Below are positions 34,101 to 35,273 of a stretch of DNA of 35,273 nucleotides, one piece after another; position 1 is the first letter of the stretch, and every line of letters begins with the position of its first letter. The position numbers and the translations under genes were made by a program. Source of the DNA: Rhizobiaceae bacterium (GTDB taxonomy: Bacteria > Pseudomonadota > Alphaproteobacteria > Rhizobiales > Rhizobiaceae). The DNA is taken from the NCBI GenBank assembly GCA_027483885.1, contig JAIXTO010000022.1, positions 1 to 35,273 on the forward strand, given 5' to 3'. The notes beneath the pieces were generated by a model, which saw only the letters and a list, made by a program, of their open reading frames with translations, had not been told where the DNA came from and did no database searches.

Positions 34101-34512
34101 TTCTATGCGCAGAGCAAGTCTCTATCCATCAACATAGTGATAGGCCGGTGCAATGATAAAAAGGGTCATTTTTGCGATGAGAACCAAATGGTTTTGACAC
34201 CCACTAGATGGCCGACTTCTATCGTCAGCGACGCGAATGTCCGAGATGTAGGCGGCTGTAAACCGAAGCATTGGTTTGGCTCAGCGGCAGGTTTGCCCAT
34301 TTTTCGTACCTGAAACCGGACAGGCAGGACATGACCCCACTTCCGCCAAGCGGCCAGATCCGCCGCGCGCCAAATGCGAACGACGGCCACGGTCCAAGCC
34401 ACCGAGCCTTGACAAAGCAGGCGGGTCATGCGCTTTTCCGCCCGATTTTCTATCGGTCGCGCGCCTGCCTTGATGGCGCCCTTTCGACCGTCACATATCG
34501 GGAAACTTGACC
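34101..34512. other. Intergenic region between the DUF4209 gene and aspS
   Basis: These 412 bases separate two divergent genes. Open frames here have no protein-like character. The part near 34150-34200 is A+T-rich and likely holds the promoter of the DUF4209 gene, though no clear boxes were found. The inverted GAATGTCCG copy at 34235-34243 lies inside. Only the last 100 bases read like native upstream sequence of aspS. Confidence 0.45.
34408..34438 (+). promoter_or_regulatory. Candidate promoter of aspS
   Basis: CTTGACA at 34408-34414 is a perfect rhizobial -35 box. A CTTTTC at 34433-34438, 18 bases from TTGACA, is a weak -10 candidate. The gene starts 74 bases further on, after a short leader with a poor Shine-Dalgarno (GGGAAA at 34500-34505). 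Confidence 0.4.
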
Positions 34513-35273
34513 ATGCACCGTTACCGCAGCCACACCTGTGCCGCCCTGAAAAAGTCCGATGTCGGCGCGACCGTCCGCCTGTCCGGCTGGGTTCACCGCG
34601 TCCGTGACCATGGCGGCGTTCTCTTCATCGATCTTCGTGACCATTACGGCATGACGCAGGTCGTGGCCGATCCTGATAGCCCCGCCTTCAAGGTGGCCGA
34701 AACCGTGCGTGGCGAATGGGTCATCCGTATTGATGGCGTCGTCAAGGCCCGTTCGGAAGACACCATCAATAAGCAGATGGCAACCGGCGAGATCGAGCTT
34801 TACGCGCAGGAGATCGAAGTCCTGTCCGCTGCCAAGGAACTGCCGCTGCCGGTGTTCGGCGAGCCCGAGTATCCGGAAGACGTGCGCCTGAAATACCGCT
34901 TCCTCGATCTGCGCCGCGATACGCTGCACAAGAACATCGTCAAGCGCACGCAGATCGTCTCGGACATGCGCAACCGCATGAACGAAATCGGTTTTGCCGA
35001 ATATACCACGCCGATCCTGACTGCCTCGTCGCCGGAAGGCGCACGCGACTTCCTCGTGCCGAGCCGCATCCATCCCGGCCAGTTTTTTGCGCTGCCGCAG
35101 GCGCCGCAGCAGTACAAGCAGCTTTTGATGGTGGCCGGTTTCGACCGCTATTTCCAGATCGCGCCCTGCTTCCGCGATGAAGACCCGCGCGCCGACCGTC
35201 TGCCGGGCGAGTTCTACCAGCTCGATCTGGAAATGAGCTTCGTGACGCAGGAAGAAGTGTGGGAGACGATGGA
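34513..35273 (+). CDS. aspS: Aspartyl-tRNA synthetase (3' part cut by the window edge)
   Basis: The first 253 residues are visible and the frame is open to the window end. Residues 1-105 form the OB-fold anticodon-binding domain ([42 protein letters not shown]). The class II catalytic domain follows with motif 1 ([28 protein letters not shown]) and motif 2 ([19 protein letters not shown]), plus the aspartate-specific flipping-loop segment [13 protein letters not shown] and QSPQ-like [12 protein letters not shown]. The enzyme charges tRNA-Asp; many alphaproteobacterial versions are non-discriminating and also charge tRNA-Asn, which cannot be judged here. The start follows the family's usual N-terminus. 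Confidence 0.96.
   Translation, partial: MHRYRSHTCAALKKSDVGATVRLSGWVHRVRDHGGVLFIDLRDHYGMTQVVADPDSPAFKVAETVRGEWVIRIDGVVKARSEDTINKQMATGEIELYAQEIEVLSAAKELPLPVFGEPEYPEDVRLKYRFLDLRRDTLHKNIVKRTQIVSDMRNRMNEIGFAEYTTPILTASSPEGARDFLVPSRIHPGQFFALPQAPQQYKQLLMVAGFDRYFQIAPCFRDEDPRADRLPGEFYQLDLEMSFVTQEEVWETM

Noticed and set aside
34166-34429. An 87-codon minus-strand open frame upstream of the DUF4209 gene
   Set aside because: It crosses the likely aspS promoter and has no protein-like character or start signal; it may include repeat sequence but not a gene.

Overview
The window comes from a high-G+C alphaproteobacterium. Gene content and gene order point to the Rhizobiaceae (Rhizobium/Agrobacterium group): a rhizobial-type UvrC with an acidic N-terminal extension, HdaA followed by ppk-ppx, a small Omp25/RopB-like porin and a BigR-type sulfide operon. 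The genus is inferred from protein style only, since there is no rRNA. No tRNA, rRNA, CRISPR array or complete insertion sequence was seen.

Layout. (1) 1-4003, minus strand: a tightly packed run of a pteridine-reductase-like SDR, uvrC, pgsA, moaD and a truncated moaE. (2) 4004-7374: an outer-membrane beta-barrel gene with a strong terminator, then two tandem GST paralogues and a periplasmic RNase T2 on the minus strand. (3) 7453-11187: rlmJ, divergent from a molybdopterin oxidoreductase that overlaps a NudK-type Nudix hydrolase; a textbook terminator follows. (4) 11211-14505: a five-gene BigR operon behind a 36-bp near-perfect palindrome. It encodes a rhodanese-like/persulfide-dioxygenase fusion, the redox repressor BigR, a YeeE/YedE-type sulfur transporter split in two, and a TauE/SafE exporter. 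Together they look like a sulfide or persulfide detoxification and export unit. (5) 14513-16239: purM-purN on the minus strand, convergent with the sulfur operon; the two stop codons sit in one hairpin. (6) 16550-22210, plus strand: an AI-2E/PerM family membrane protein, the replication regulator HdaA, ppk and ppx. (7) 22227-26170, minus strand: a membrane-anchored class III nucleotidyl cyclase, a secreted phytase-like esterase and rnd. (8) 26284-32118: a metallo-beta-lactamase-fold hydrolase with a Tat-exported multicopper oxidase, an MFS transporter, and an ABA4-like/membrane protein pair divergent from a TetR regulator across a symmetric promoter-operator. (9) 32119-34512: an accessory segment of visibly lower G+C with one 628-residue gene ending in a DUF4209-like, HEPN-type R-x4-H motif, bordered by short AAGCGGACATT-type repeats. 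(10) 34513 to the end: aspS, truncated by the window edge.

Most of the window is ordinary housekeeping. The parts that repay attention are the single-gene DUF4209/HEPN-like island next to aspS (a possible defence or toxin gene), the intact BigR operator and operon, the molybdoenzyme-Nudix coupling, the ABA4-like pair under a divergent TetR regulator, and the hairpin shared by the convergent stop codons. All product names rest on motifs and remembered families; no database search was run.
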